NCBI RefSeq assembly: GCF_040605635.1
Contig: NZ_JBEXDG010000038.1
Span: 1 to 64,000, forward strand
Length of the DNA stretch: 64,000 nt
Origin: Dactylosporangium sp040605635
Lineage (GTDB): Bacteria; Actinomycetota; Actinomycetes; Mycobacteriales; Micromonosporaceae
Reading direction: 5' to 3'
This document shows positions 8,007 through 14,846 of this stretch, in pieces; the stretch's first letter is position 1, and each line of letters starts with the position of its first letter. Both the position numbers and the translations under genes were made by a program. The notes beneath the pieces are model-generated. The model saw only the letters and a list, made by a program, of their open reading frames with translations, did not search any database and was not told where the DNA came from.

Positions 8007-8906
8007 TCACATCTCCTGTGCGGGTGCGGGTGCGGGTGGGCGGCGTACCAGGTAGCCGGCGAGGGCGGCGGCGGCCCAGCCGACCATGGCAATGAGCAGC
8101 GTGCCGACCGCGAGGTCGACGATGTTGTTGCCGAGGCGTTCGCTGACCGTGCCGCGGATCGTGTAGCCGCCGGCCGCGTCGGGTGGTCCGCCGGCGCCGA
8201 GGACGGCGACCGCGACCGTGGCGTACAGCAGCCGCAGCAGCCCGGCGCTGAGGGCGGCCAGGCGGGCGACGCGGCGCCCGGCCGCCGGGTCGCGGCGCCA
8301 CAGCGTGCCGGCGGCGCCGATGGCGGCGGGGACGGCGATCACCATCACCCACTGCTGCCAGGGGCTCGGGATGAAGCTGACCTGGTCGACCGCGGTGAAC
8401 CCGGACATGCTCAGCCCTACCACGGTGGCGAACACGCCGCCCGACAGGCCGGGCAGCGCGACACCGGGCCGGCGCAGCAGCGCGCTGACACCGAGCAGGT
8501 AGCCGGCGCAGATGATGCCGAGGACCGCGAGCGCGATCCAGCCGCCGGTGCCCAGCCCGTAGTGAACGGTCAGGCGGGCGTACATGGCAAGGCTGCCTGC
8601 GGTGATGGCGATCGCCGCCCAGTGGCCGGCGGCGGCGCGGCCCCATGGGGGCATGATCAGCGCGGCGCCGGCGCAGCCGAGCGCGAAGCGTAGCCGCCGG
8701 CGGCGGCCGTCGAGGTGGGCGAGTTCGCCGAGCATGGCCTGGCCCCACTCGGCCCGCCGGGCGGACAGCAGGCCGGTCGACCAGCGCAGCAGCCGCAAGG
8801 GTGCGTCCTCGGTCGGGCCGTCCAGGAACCGGCGTGGGTTGCGGCGGTACAGCGCGATCGCCACGCACATCGGCGTCAGCAGGAACACGATGAAGAACGG
8901 CATCAC
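8007..8906 (-). CDS. PadR-associated multi-pass membrane protein
   Basis: A 299-residue integral membrane protein with about seven hydrophobic segments. An N-terminal helix (PFFIVFLLTPMCVAIAL) is followed by a cytosolic stretch with RRAEWGQAMLGELAHLDGRRRRLRFALGCA, a motif that recurs in actinobacterial and acidobacterial membrane proteins coded next to PadR repressors. Its start codon overlaps the stop of the PadR gene by 4 bp (ATGA), so the two are co-translated. No catalytic motif is visible; a sensor or transporter accessory role is inference. Confidence 0.7.
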   Translation of the reverse strand: MMPFFIVFLLTPMCVAIALYRRNPRRFLDGPTEDAPLRLLRWSTGLLSARRAEWGQAMLGELAHLDGRRRRLRFALGCAGAALIMPPWGRAAAGHWAAIAITAGSLAMYARLTVHYGLGTGGWIALAVLGIICAGYLLGVSALLRRPGVALPGLSGGVFATVVGLSMSGFTAVDQVSFIPSPWQQWVMVIAVPAAIGAAGTLWRRDPAAGRRVARLAALSAGLLRLLYATVAVAVLGAGGPPDAAGGYTIRGTVSERLGNNIVDLAVGTLLIAMVGWAAAALAGYLVRRPPAPAPAQEM

Positions 8907-9217
8907 GCCTCGCTCAAGCGGCGACGGGGGTGGGGGGCGGTGCGGTCCTGGCGCGCGGCGGTCAAGGCGGCCACGAACTCGCGACCGGCGCCGGTCAGGC
9001 GGTAGAGGTGCCGGGGCGGCCGGCTGCCGACGCCCGGCTCCCAGGAGGTCTCCAGCAGGTCGCGGTCGGCCAGCCGCACCAGGATCGGATACAGCGAACC
9101 CGATTTGAGGTTCACCTCGGTGACCAGGTCATAGCCGTAACGCCACCGGGCCGGGTCGGCGGCCAGCGCCAGCAGGACGTTGATCGTCTGCGGTGACGGA
9201 GGGCGGTTACGTTGCAC
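8903..9217 (-). CDS. PadR-family transcriptional repressor
   Basis: A 104-residue PadR-type winged-helix regulator: helix-turn-helix LALAADPARWRYGYDLVTE, then the family signature SGSLYPILVRLADRDLLET and the wing (RHLYRLTGAGREFVAAL). It is short, with little more than the winged helix, so it would dimerise through a short C-terminal helix. It uses a GTG start with TAGAGT 8 nt before it, hence probably a leaderless mRNA. A partial dyad CTACTCATGTAG at 9229-9240 overlaps that promoter and is a candidate autoregulatory operator. It heads a three-gene operon. Confidence 0.85.
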   Translation of the reverse strand: MQRNRPPSPQTINVLLALAADPARWRYGYDLVTEVNLKSGSLYPILVRLADRDLLETSWEPGVGSRPPRHLYRLTGAGREFVAALTAARQDRTAPHPRRRLSEA

Positions 9218-9225
9218 GGACGCTA

Positions 9226-9240
9226 ACTCTACTCATGTAG
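9226..9240 (-). promoter_or_regulatory. PadR promoter (TAGAGT) with overlapping dyad CTACTCATGTAG
   Basis: On the minus strand TAGAGT (9231-9226) lies 8 nt before the GTG at 9217. The overlapping CTAC...GTAG dyad resembles sites bound by PadR proteins, and most of it recurs as the exact palindrome CTACATGTAG at 61404-61413. Confidence 0.4.
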
Positions 9241-9367
9241 CGATTACCGTCAAGGGATGCCCGCCGCAGCGGGCCCGGCGGCCGGCACGGCCACCGGAGA
9301 CACCCACGGGCGCGGTCCTCCGGGCCGACGGCCGTCTATGGCAGGCTGTTGCCCGGGAGGAGCGTGG

Positions 9368-10513
9368 ATGATGCTGGACGGGACCGGGGCGTTGGTGGTC
9401 ATCGCCGCAGTGATCGGGCTCGGTCTCGTGGGCGTGATCGCGTGGGACTCGCGGGCGTTGCTCGGCACGCCGGTCGGGTGGGTGCTGTTGCCGATCGTGG
9501 TGGCGGCGTGGTTCGGCGGGGCGGCCGTCATCGGGCTGCCCGCCGACGTGCTGCTCGGGCACAGCGGCGCGGGGGCGATCTGGCCGGGGCTGGTCGCGGC
9601 GCCGGTCGTCGCGGTCGTTCTCGGCCGCCGCTTCCGTACGCCCGGCGAGAACACCATCGGACAGATCTTCATCCGTGCCGGGGTCCTGCTGGCCGCCTGC
9701 GTGCTCGCGAAGTGTGCCGCGTATGCGCTGGGCTTCCGGGTCTTCGACTTCTGGACTGGTGGGGCCGTCACGCTCGGCGCGCTGGTCGTGTGCACCGCGG
9801 TGTGGCAGTTCGCCGGCATGGACGGCACCGTGCACCTGTTCGTGCGGGCCGGCGTGATCCTCGCGGCCGCCGGGCTGGTCGGTGCGTGGGCCGCCGTCAA
9901 CCACGTCCCGGTCGCCGGTGACCCCCGGACCGCGTCGACGACGACGGTCGCGTTGATGCTGCTGGTACTGCCGCTGCTCGCCCTCGCCGGTGCCACCCTG
10001 ACGATCGGGGTGCTGCGCCGGGTGCGCCCTGCCGCCGGGCCGCGCGTCGCCCGTACACCTCGGGATGCGGCGAAACGGGTGCCGAAGACGCACGAGGTGT
10101 GGAACGCGTTCGTGGTGTTCGAGGAGGACGAGGACGAGGGCAAGGGCCGGCCGGTGGTGGTCATGGGCGCGGACAGCACCGGCGCGGACGTCCTGAAGAT
10201 CACCAGCCAGGACAGGTCCCGCCTCGACGAGTTCCTGCCGCTGCCGCTGGAGCGCTGCCATGGCGTACTGACCAAGGACAGCTGGCTGGAGCTACGGCCG
10301 ACCCGGGTGCCACTGGAGGAGTTCCGCAGCTACCGGGGCCTGTGCCCGCCGTGGATCTGGGCCGAACTGCGCACGCGCGGCCTGGTCACCGCGCGACCGG
10401 CCGCCCCGCTCCGTCAGCGCCCGGCGCTCGGCGCCGTCGACAAGCCGCGAGTGTCCGTCGTCAAGCAGCGCACCGGGCCCCGCTCGCTCTTGGACCGGCT
10501 CCGCAACCGCTGA
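9368..10513 (+). CDS. multi-pass membrane protein with C-terminal PemK/MazF-like domain
   Basis: A 381-residue protein from the first of two adjacent ATGs (GGGAGG 7 nt upstream). Residues 1-220 hold about seven hydrophobic segments. After a basic linker (RRVRPAAGPRVARTPRDAAKRVPK), residues about 238-345 resemble the PemK/MazF barrel: HEVWNAFVVFEEDEDEGKGRPVVVMG corresponds to the family opening G-E-V-W...RP.vVv, then ITSQDR (residues 276-281; the family TSq.r motif), and KDSWLELRPTRVPLEEF. MazF-type toxins are normally free cytosolic mRNA interferases with an adjacent antitoxin; none is visible here. It could therefore be a membrane-tethered RNA-binding or degenerate module. Fold assignment moderate, function unknown. 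Confidence 0.6.
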   Translation: MMLDGTGALVVIAAVIGLGLVGVIAWDSRALLGTPVGWVLLPIVVAAWFGGAAVIGLPADVLLGHSGAGAIWPGLVAAPVVAVVLGRRFRTPGENTIGQIFIRAGVLLAACVLAKCAAYALGFRVFDFWTGGAVTLGALVVCTAVWQFAGMDGTVHLFVRAGVILAAAGLVGAWAAVNHVPVAGDPRTASTTTVALMLLVLPLLALAGATLTIGVLRRVRPAAGPRVARTPRDAAKRVPKTHEVWNAFVVFEEDEDEGKGRPVVVMGADSTGADVLKITSQDRSRLDEFLPLPLERCHGVLTKDSWLELRPTRVPLEEFRSYRGLCPPWIWAELRTRGLVTARPAAPLRQRPALGAVDKPRVSVVKQRTGPRSLLDRLRNR

Positions 10514-10622
10514 GCGCCGCCGGTGGACTCCTCGGCCGGGCGGTCTCGACGCTCGCGTCGGTGATGTCGTACCTGACGATCGGCGTCCCCGCGTCGTCCA
10601 CCGCCACGAGGTGTATGGCCCT

Positions 10623-10651
10623 GTGCCCGCCGCCGGTGGGACGGCGGGCAC
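10623..10651. terminator. hairpin between convergent genes
   Basis: GTGCCCGCCG (10623-10632) pairs exactly with CGGCGGGCAC (10642-10651) across a 9-nt loop. It lies between the convergent genes ending at 10513 and 10673. There is no T run, which is common for actinomycete terminators. Confidence 0.45.
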
Positions 10652-10672
10652 CCCCGTTCGGAGCGGAACGGG

Positions 10673-11491
10673 TCAGTCGAGCGGGAAGGCGATGTCGCAG
10701 ACCTCGTCGTCCGGGCCGGCGGCGCCGAAGTCCGCGAAGTACACCTCGCGCGGCGACGTGCTGACGGGCAGGCCCTGCCCGGCGACCCACTGGCCGACCG
10801 CGTCGAAGGCGGACAGGATCTGCGGGTAGCCGACCTGTGCCTTGATGATGCGGGTGTACGCCTCGCGGTGTGCCGGCTCGACCCGGACCGCGCTGTCGAC
10901 GGGGCCGGTCGGGTTGACGGGCAGGCAGATCTCGACGGGTCCGTCGCTGTCCTCGTTGACCTCGCCGTGGTAGACGATGAAGCAGGGGCCGACGACCCCG
11001 TCGCCGTGGCCGGCGGCGGCCTTGAGCAGGCGGCCGGTGGCCTCGTCGATCCAGGCCGGCAGGTCCTGCGCCTTCACGTGCCGTTGTTCGGTCAGCACCG
11101 TCTGTTCCGGCACGTCGCGGACCTTCACCTCGTACATGCTGAGTCCCTCACGATCGTCGAGCAGCCGGCTGCGCAGATGGGCGGCGATCTCGCGGCGGAC
11201 GGCCGTCGCGTGCTCCTGGGCGGACCAGTATTCGCCGATGAGGCCGGCCTGGGTCCGCGGGTCGCCGGCCGCGACGATCGCGGCGACGGTCGCCAGGGGC
11301 ATCTCGAGGCGGCGCAGCCTGGCGATCAGTCTGGCCGTCTCCAGCTGCTCCGCGCGGTACCAGCGGTAGCCGTTGTGCTCGTCGACGGCCGCGGGCAGGA
11401 GGAGGCCCTGCCGTTCGTACAGCCGCAGCGCCTTCGGCGAGAGCCACGACCGCCGCGCGAACGATCCGATGGTGAGCAGCTCCTCGTCCAC
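10673..11491 (-). CDS. MerR-family regulator with GyrI-like effector domain
   Basis: A 272-residue BmrR-type regulator. N-terminal MerR helix-turn-helix and wing: LTIGSFARRSWLSPKALRLYERQGLLLPAAVDEHNGYRWY, then the dimerisation helix (residues about 75-110), then a GyrI-like ligand-binding domain (from about 118; VRDVPEQTVLTEQRHVKAQDLPAWI). Such proteins bind hydrophobic cations or drugs and twist the promoter of an efflux or resistance gene. The GTG start at 11491 has GGAAGGAG 6 nt upstream. It is divergent from the tetracycline-resistance-type GTPase, and the promoter between them carries a MerR-like dyad, so control of that GTPase is plausible but not shown. Confidence 0.85.
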   Translation of the reverse strand: MDEELLTIGSFARRSWLSPKALRLYERQGLLLPAAVDEHNGYRWYRAEQLETARLIARLRRLEMPLATVAAIVAAGDPRTQAGLIGEYWSAQEHATAVRREIAAHLRSRLLDDREGLSMYEVKVRDVPEQTVLTEQRHVKAQDLPAWIDEATGRLLKAAAGHGDGVVGPCFIVYHGEVNEDSDGPVEICLPVNPTGPVDSAVRVEPAHREAYTRIIKAQVGYPQILSAFDAVGQWVAGQGLPVSTSPREVYFADFGAAGPDDEVCDIAFPLD

Positions 11492-11540
11492 CTGCGCTCC
11501 TTCCGGGCCGGGCGGTCGCCCGGCGAGATTCAGGGTCGGG

Positions 11541-11562
11541 CCTGCCCAAGGGGCAAGGTCAA
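11541..11562 (-). promoter_or_regulatory. MerR-type operator and -35 of the regulator
   Basis: CCTGCCC-AAG-GGGCAAGG (11541-11558) is a near-perfect dyad directly next to TTGACC on the minus strand (complement of 11557-11562). This is the layout of MerR-type autoregulated promoters, where the dyad sits in the spacer. No convincing -10 is seen. Confidence 0.4.
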
Positions 11563-11638
11563 GCCGGTGTATCTCGGGTGCGGTCCGCCGTCGCTTCGGT
11601 CAGTATGGAAGCAACCCACGTCGACCCGAGGAGCGGAC

Positions 11639-11749
11639 ATGCGCGCAGGAATCACGTCCATCCGGAAGGGAGTCATCGACGCTGGGAAGGACCTGACCCT
11701 GCATGCCCACCCTCAACCTCGGCATCGTCGCCCATGTCGACGCCGGTAA
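11639..11749 (+). CDS. possible leader peptide overlapping the Tet-like gene
   Basis: ATG 11639 has an excellent ribosome site (GAGGAG at 11628-11633, 5 nt spacing), better than that of the GTPase gene itself. It encodes 36 residues (MRAGITSIRKGVIDAGKDL, then a His/Arg/Pro-rich tail) and stops at 11749, 47 bp inside the GTPase frame. Known ribosomal-protection genes such as tet(M) have translated leaders that control expression by attenuation. This arrangement could couple or attenuate translation, but that is inference; the peptide may also be fortuitous. Confidence 0.4.
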   Translation: MRAGITSIRKGVIDAGKDLTLHAHPQPRHRRPCRRR

Positions 11750-13860
11750 GACCAGCCTGACCGAGCGGCTGCTGTTCCGCGCCGGCGTCATCGACCGGAT
11801 CGGCAGCGTCGACGACGGCAGCACACAGACCGACTCGCTCGCCCTCGAACGGCAGCGCGGCATCACCATCAAGTCCGCGGTGGCGTCGTTCCCCGTGGGC
11901 GAGGTCACCGTCAACCTGATCGACACGCCCGGGCACCCGGACTTCATCGCCGAGGTGGAGCGTGCGCTGCGGGTCCTGGACGGCGCCGTCCTCGTCGTCT
12001 CGGCCGTCGAGGGCGTACAGGCGCAGACCCGGATCCTGATGCGCACCCTGCGGCGGTTGCGCGTCCCGACGCTGATCTTCGTCAACAAGATCGACCGTCG
12101 CGGCGCGCGGCACGAGGACCTCCTCGCCGACCTCGCGGCCAAGCTGACGCCCGCGCTCGCGCCGATGGGCCGCCCGACCGGCCTGGGCACGGCGTCCGCG
12201 GCGTTCGAGCCCGGCACAGACCGGCTCGCGGAGGCCCTGGCCGAGCACGACGAGACGCTCATGGCCGCCTTCGTTCATGATGCGGCGGGTGTACCGCTGC
12301 GGCCCGCGCTGGCCAGGCAGACGGCCGCGGGGCTGGTGCACCCCGTGTATTTCGGTTCGGCCGTGACCGGTGCCGGCGTCGACGCGCTCGTCGACGGCCT
12401 GGCCACGGTGCTGCCCCCGGCCGGTGGCGATCCGGACGGCCCGCTGTCCGCGACGGTGTTCAAGGTCGAGCGAGGCCCGGCCGGCGAGAAGATCGCCTAC
12501 GCCCGGGTCTTCTCCGGCACGCTGCGGGTCCGCGACCAGTTCGCACAGGGCAAGGTGACCGCGATCGACGTCCCTTCGGGCGGCAGTACGGTCCCCGCCG
12601 GGTCGATCGGGAAACTGTGGGGGCTGAAGTCGGTCCGGATCGGCGACACGCTGGGCTTCTCACCGTCTCCGGACGGCGTGCTTCCGCGTGCTTCCGCGCC
12701 GCCTGCGTCCGCGGCGCCTNNNNNNNNNNNNNNNNNNNNNNNNNNNNNNNNNNNNNNNNNNNNNNNNNNNNNNNNNNNNNNNNNNNNNNNNNNNNNNNNN
12801 NNNNNNNNNNNNNNNNNCTTTGTCCGCGGCGCCTTTGTCCGCGGCGCCTTTGTCCGCGGCGCCTTTGTCCGCGGCGCCTTTGTCCGCGGCGCCTTTGTCC
12901 GCGGCGCCTTTGTCCGCGGCGCCTTTGTTGTTCGCGCCGCCGACCTTGGAAACGGTCGTCGTGGCGCGGGACCCGCGCGACCGGCCGCGGCTGCACGCGG
13001 CGCTGGCGCAGCTCGCCGAGCAGGACCCGCTGATCGACCTGCGGGTGCTGCCATCGGCGCTGTCGGTGTCCCTCTACGGCGAGGTGCAGAAGGAGGTCAT
13101 CGAGGCGACGCTCGCGGAGGAGTACGGCATCCCGGTTTCGTTCCAGGAGTCGACGACCGTCTACGTCGAGCGCGTGACCGGCACCGGCGAGGCCGTCGAA
13201 CTGCTCGGCGAGCCGGGCAACCCGTTCCTCGCCACCGTCGGCCTGCGGGTCGAGCCGGCCACCACGTTCTCGTTCGCACTGGACGTCCCGGTCGAGTCGA
13301 TGCCCATGTACGTCTACAACAGGACCACCGACTTCTCGGCCGCGATGGAAGGGTACGTCCGCGACACGCTCAGCCAGGGTCTGCGCGGCTGGGCCGTCAC
13401 CGGCGCGAAGGTCACGATGACGGCGTCCGGCTACCAGCCTCCCGGCAGTACCGCCGCCGACTTCCGCAAACTGACCCCGCTGGTCCTGATGCGCGCGCTG
13501 CGCGACGCCGGCACGCGCGTGTGCGAGCCCGTCCACCGCTTCCACCTGGAGATCCCCGCCGGCGCCACCAGCGCCGCCCTCGCCCTGCTCGCCAAACTCG
13601 GCGCCGTGCCGCTCTCCCAGCAGGCCGGCCGGTTCTTCGAGGTGACCGGCACGATCCCGGCGGTGCGCGTCCGCGACCTGGAACGCCGCCTGCCGGGCAT
13701 CAGCCACGGTGAGGGCGTGCTCACGTACGCCTTCGACCACCACCGCCCGGTCCACGGCGCCCAGCCGTCGCGGCCCCGCACCGACCACAACCCCCTCGAC
13801 CGCAAGGAGTACCTGCTGTGGGTCTCACGCCGCGTCGCCGTCTCAGGCCCCGCCCTCTAG
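11703..13860 (+). CDS. TetM/OtrA-like ribosomal-protection GTPase, interrupted by an assembly gap
   Basis: An EF-G-like translational GTPase. The N-terminus carries G1 AHVDAGKTS, G2 RGITIKSA, G3 DTPGHPDF and G4 NKID. After the gap the C-terminal half resumes with FAPPTLETVV, a phrase of TetM/TetO/OtrA proteins at the start of domain III, and ends with the domain IV/V region. Proteins of this group displace tetracycline from the 30S subunit. Between the domains sits an in-frame pentapeptide array (LSAAP)n, seven copies visible plus an unknown number under the 98 N. The frames on either side differ by one, so the true gap length must be 1 modulo 3 (97, 100 and so on). The 3' end overlaps the convergent SRPBCC gene by 18 bp. 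The ATG has a weak GGGAAGG site 12 nt upstream. Confidence 0.85.
12705..12929 (+). repeat. 15-bp in-frame tandem repeat encoding (LSAAP)n
   Basis: Seven exact copies of CTTTGTCCGCGGCGC-type 15-mers follow the gap, and one diverged unit precedes it (CCTGCGTCCGCGGCG). The array reads Leu-Ser-Ala-Ala-Pro in the gene frame. Because 15 is a multiple of 3, copy-number change would not break the protein. Confidence 0.9.
12720..12817. other. assembly gap, 98 N
   Basis: A run of 98 N inside the 15-bp array, most likely a collapsed repeat. The stated length is inconsistent with an open frame (see the gene entry). Confidence 0.95.
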
Positions 13861-14310
13861 CTCCCGCTTCAGCCTGGCAAGGGTGGTCCGCATACCGTCC
13901 CGGTTGGCCGCCGGCCGCGCGCCGGCCACCTTGCCGGTGAAGATCCTGCCGAGCACCATGGCACCCCGGGCACGCCGGTCGATCCAGTACTGCGTGACCT
14001 CGGTGCCACCCCCGGCGCCCTCCGCGAACCGGAACCCCCACCTGGCGACCGGCATCCCGAACGTCGTCACATCGAACGCGAACTCCGCCCCCGGCTCCGC
14101 GGCCACGACCCTGCAGGTGGTGAACCAGACGTACGCCCCGCGCCGGTTGAACCCGACGAACCGTCCAGGCAGCCCTTCGGACCGTGTCAACACCCACGCG
14201 GCGAAGCACTCGGGGCTCCACCTCGCCATCCGCCGCACATCGGCCACCGCCCGGAACACCACCTCAGGCCCAACGGCGACGGTGACCCGCTCGACGACCT
14301 CGTCAGCCAT
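13843..14310 (-). CDS. SRPBCC (polyketide cyclase/START-like) family protein
   Basis: A 155-residue helix-grip protein: VVERVTVAVGPEVVFRAVADVRRMARWSPE at the N-terminus (strand, then the W-S-P turn typical of the family), a beta-rich middle (FAFDVTTFGMPVARWGFRF) and a long C-terminal helix (GMRTTLARLKRELEG). Members bind hydrophobic ligands or act as cyclases, and single-domain copies like this are usually of unknown role. Its end overlaps the end of the Tet-like gene by 18 bp (convergent). Nothing upstream suggests an operon. Confidence 0.8.
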   Translation of the reverse strand: MADEVVERVTVAVGPEVVFRAVADVRRMARWSPECFAAWVLTRSEGLPGRFVGFNRRGAYVWFTTCRVVAAEPGAEFAFDVTTFGMPVARWGFRFAEGAGGGTEVTQYWIDRRARGAMVLGRIFTGKVAGARPAANRDGMRTTLARLKRELEGGA

Positions 14311-14846
14311 CCCGGCTCACCCATCCACGCTCCGACAACCGGCCCGGCAAGGACAGTACGCCGCCCACCCGCTACCGGCTCCCACCCGCCAACGACCACG
14401 GCCGACAACCGGTGAACGGGCGTGGCGCCACCCGCCGGTGCCGCACCGGACGTTGCGGTGCCGCAACCGCACGGACGTTGCGGTGCCGCGCGGCCGGGTG
14501 CCGTGCCATGGCGTGGTGTGGCGCCACCCGCCGGCGCCGCACGAGACGTCGCAGTGCCGTAGCCGCACGGACGTTGCGGTGCCGCGCGGCCGGGTGCCGT
14601 GCCATGGCGTGGTGTGGCGCCACCCGCCGGCGCCGCACGAGACGTCGCGGTGCCGTAGCCGCACGGACGTTGCGGTGCCGCGCAGCCGGGTGCCGTGCCA
14701 TGGCGTGGTGTGGCGCCACACCGCTCTGCCGATGTCGCGTGGTCCTGCTGCGCGGCGCCCTTCGGCTCGGCGGCCTCCTGTGGCTGCTGGCCGGCCGTGT
14801 GCGACTGCAGGCTGCTCCAGTGCCGATCCTTCATGGCCCGGGTCTG
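14311..14846. other. 536-bp gene-free stretch holding the 96-bp array
   Basis: Apart from the tandem array, the flanks (14311-14421 and 14723-14846) show no feature I can support. Confidence 0.5.
14422..14722. repeat. 96-bp direct tandem repeat array, about 3.1 copies
   Basis: Copies begin at 14471, 14567 and 14663 (period exactly 96 bp), preceded by about half a unit from 14422 and ending with a partial unit near 14722. Differences between copies are few. Each unit holds two related sub-blocks starting ACGGACGTTGCGGTGCCG and ACGAGACGTCGCAGTGCCG. Since 96 is a multiple of 3, all frames stay open and give spurious 32-residue repeats on both strands. No ribosome site or family resemblance supports coding. 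Confidence 0.85.

Noticed and set aside
11703..13712. A natural frameshift in the Tet-like gene
   Set aside because: The frame change falls exactly across the run of N, whose length is unlikely to be exact; both halves are intact and conserved, so a wrong gap length explains it.
14317..14721. A protein with 32-residue repeats encoded by the 96-bp array
   Set aside because: All frames on both strands are open because 96 is divisible by 3; there is no ribosome site, no codon bias and no family resemblance.
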